A DNA stretch of 6,312 bases, taken from the NCBI GenBank assembly GCA_903911455.1, contig CAIWDQ010000123.1, positions 1 through 6,312 of the forward strand. The letters are read 5' to 3'. This stretch comes from an uncultured bacterium. GTDB lineage: Bacteria > Bacteroidota > Bacteroidia > Bacteroidales > JACABE01. Position numbers and translations under genes: made by a program. The notes under the pieces are model-generated. The model was given only the letters and a program-made list of their open reading frames with translations, had not been told where the DNA came from and did no database searches. Shown here piece after piece: positions 6,175 through 6,312 of this stretch (positions are counted from its first letter, which is position 1; each line of letters begins with the position of its first letter).

Positions 6175-6206
6175 ATTTCTTTGGTATTTTACAAAACTAA
6201 AGAAAT
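6175..6206. repeat. Inverted repeat in AT-rich intergenic region
   Basis: ATTTCTTTGGT at 6175-6185 pairs with ACTAAAGAAAT at 6196-6206 (eleven positions, one of them a G-T/U pair), and the inner ten bases can add three A-T pairs around a short loop. It lies about 100 bases past the DUF3109 stop and about 100 before the possible next start. No T-run follows the right arm on the + strand or the left arm on the - strand, so it is not a standard intrinsic terminator. It could be an operator, an RNA stem or a chance product of AT-rich sequence. The rest of 6073-6302 is featureless apart from T-runs on the + strand and a 10-base direct repeat TTATTTTGAT at 6144 and 6159. Confidence 0.5.
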
Positions 6207-6302
6207 AAAAATAGCATTCAATCAAACAGTAAACAAATATCATACTATTCATATAAAATGAGTTGAAATTACTATTTATAACCTGAGTTCGATATAAGAA
6301 AA

Positions 6303-6312
6303 ATGAAAAAAA
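6303..6312 (+). CDS. Possible start of the next gene, cut by window edge
   Basis: The window ends with ATG followed by AAA codons (M-K-K). In Bacteroidota this is a frequent opening for exported proteins with a lysine-rich signal-peptide n-region, and the A-rich stretch just before it suits a leader. Only two full codons after the ATG are visible, so this is a guess from context: the preceding 230 bases are non-coding and a gene is expected soon. Confidence 0.25.

Overview
The window looks like a chromosomal segment of a low-GC member of the Bacteroidota. The grounds are its strong AT bias, a textbook TAnnTTTG promoter box just upstream of the yicC start, the absence of Shine-Dalgarno sequences in front of most genes, A-rich leaders, TTG/ATG starts, and a DUF3109-type cysteine-rich protein plus a GT28-like glycosyltransferase of kinds common in that phylum. 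The organism assignment is an inference; no rRNA or other phylogenetic marker is present.

Layout, left to right. (1) Positions 18-416 are an in-register array of nineteen 21-bp units. It is almost purine-only on the + strand and open in several reading frames on both strands. In its longest frame it would encode a lysine-rich heptad protein ending at 464; that frame is also open to the left edge. (2) dprA lies on the - strand (510-1601), so its 3' end faces the array. (3) Divergent from dprA is a GT-B glycosyltransferase, whose real start is probably the TTG at 1683 rather than 1614, followed by a small GtrA-family membrane protein (about 2828-3223). The two may handle a lipid-linked sugar together. 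(4) A clear Bacteroidota promoter at 3294-3301 precedes a tight three-gene run with 15-bp gaps: yicC endoribonuclease (3328-4200), a secreted M28 zinc metallopeptidase (4216-5490) and a DUF3109 cysteine-rich protein (5506-6072). (5) The last 240 bases are a very AT-rich intergenic region with one long imperfect inverted repeat and, at the right edge, a possible start codon of the next gene.

The protein-coding genes are recognisable families. No defence system, CRISPR array, insertion sequence, tRNA or rRNA is visible. The least explained element is the 21-bp array: its units fall into two sequence blocks, one dinucleotide in each unit is much more variable than the rest, and the two boundary units resemble each other more than they resemble the core. 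Whether it is a protein, an RNA or a DNA-structural element cannot be settled from this sequence alone.
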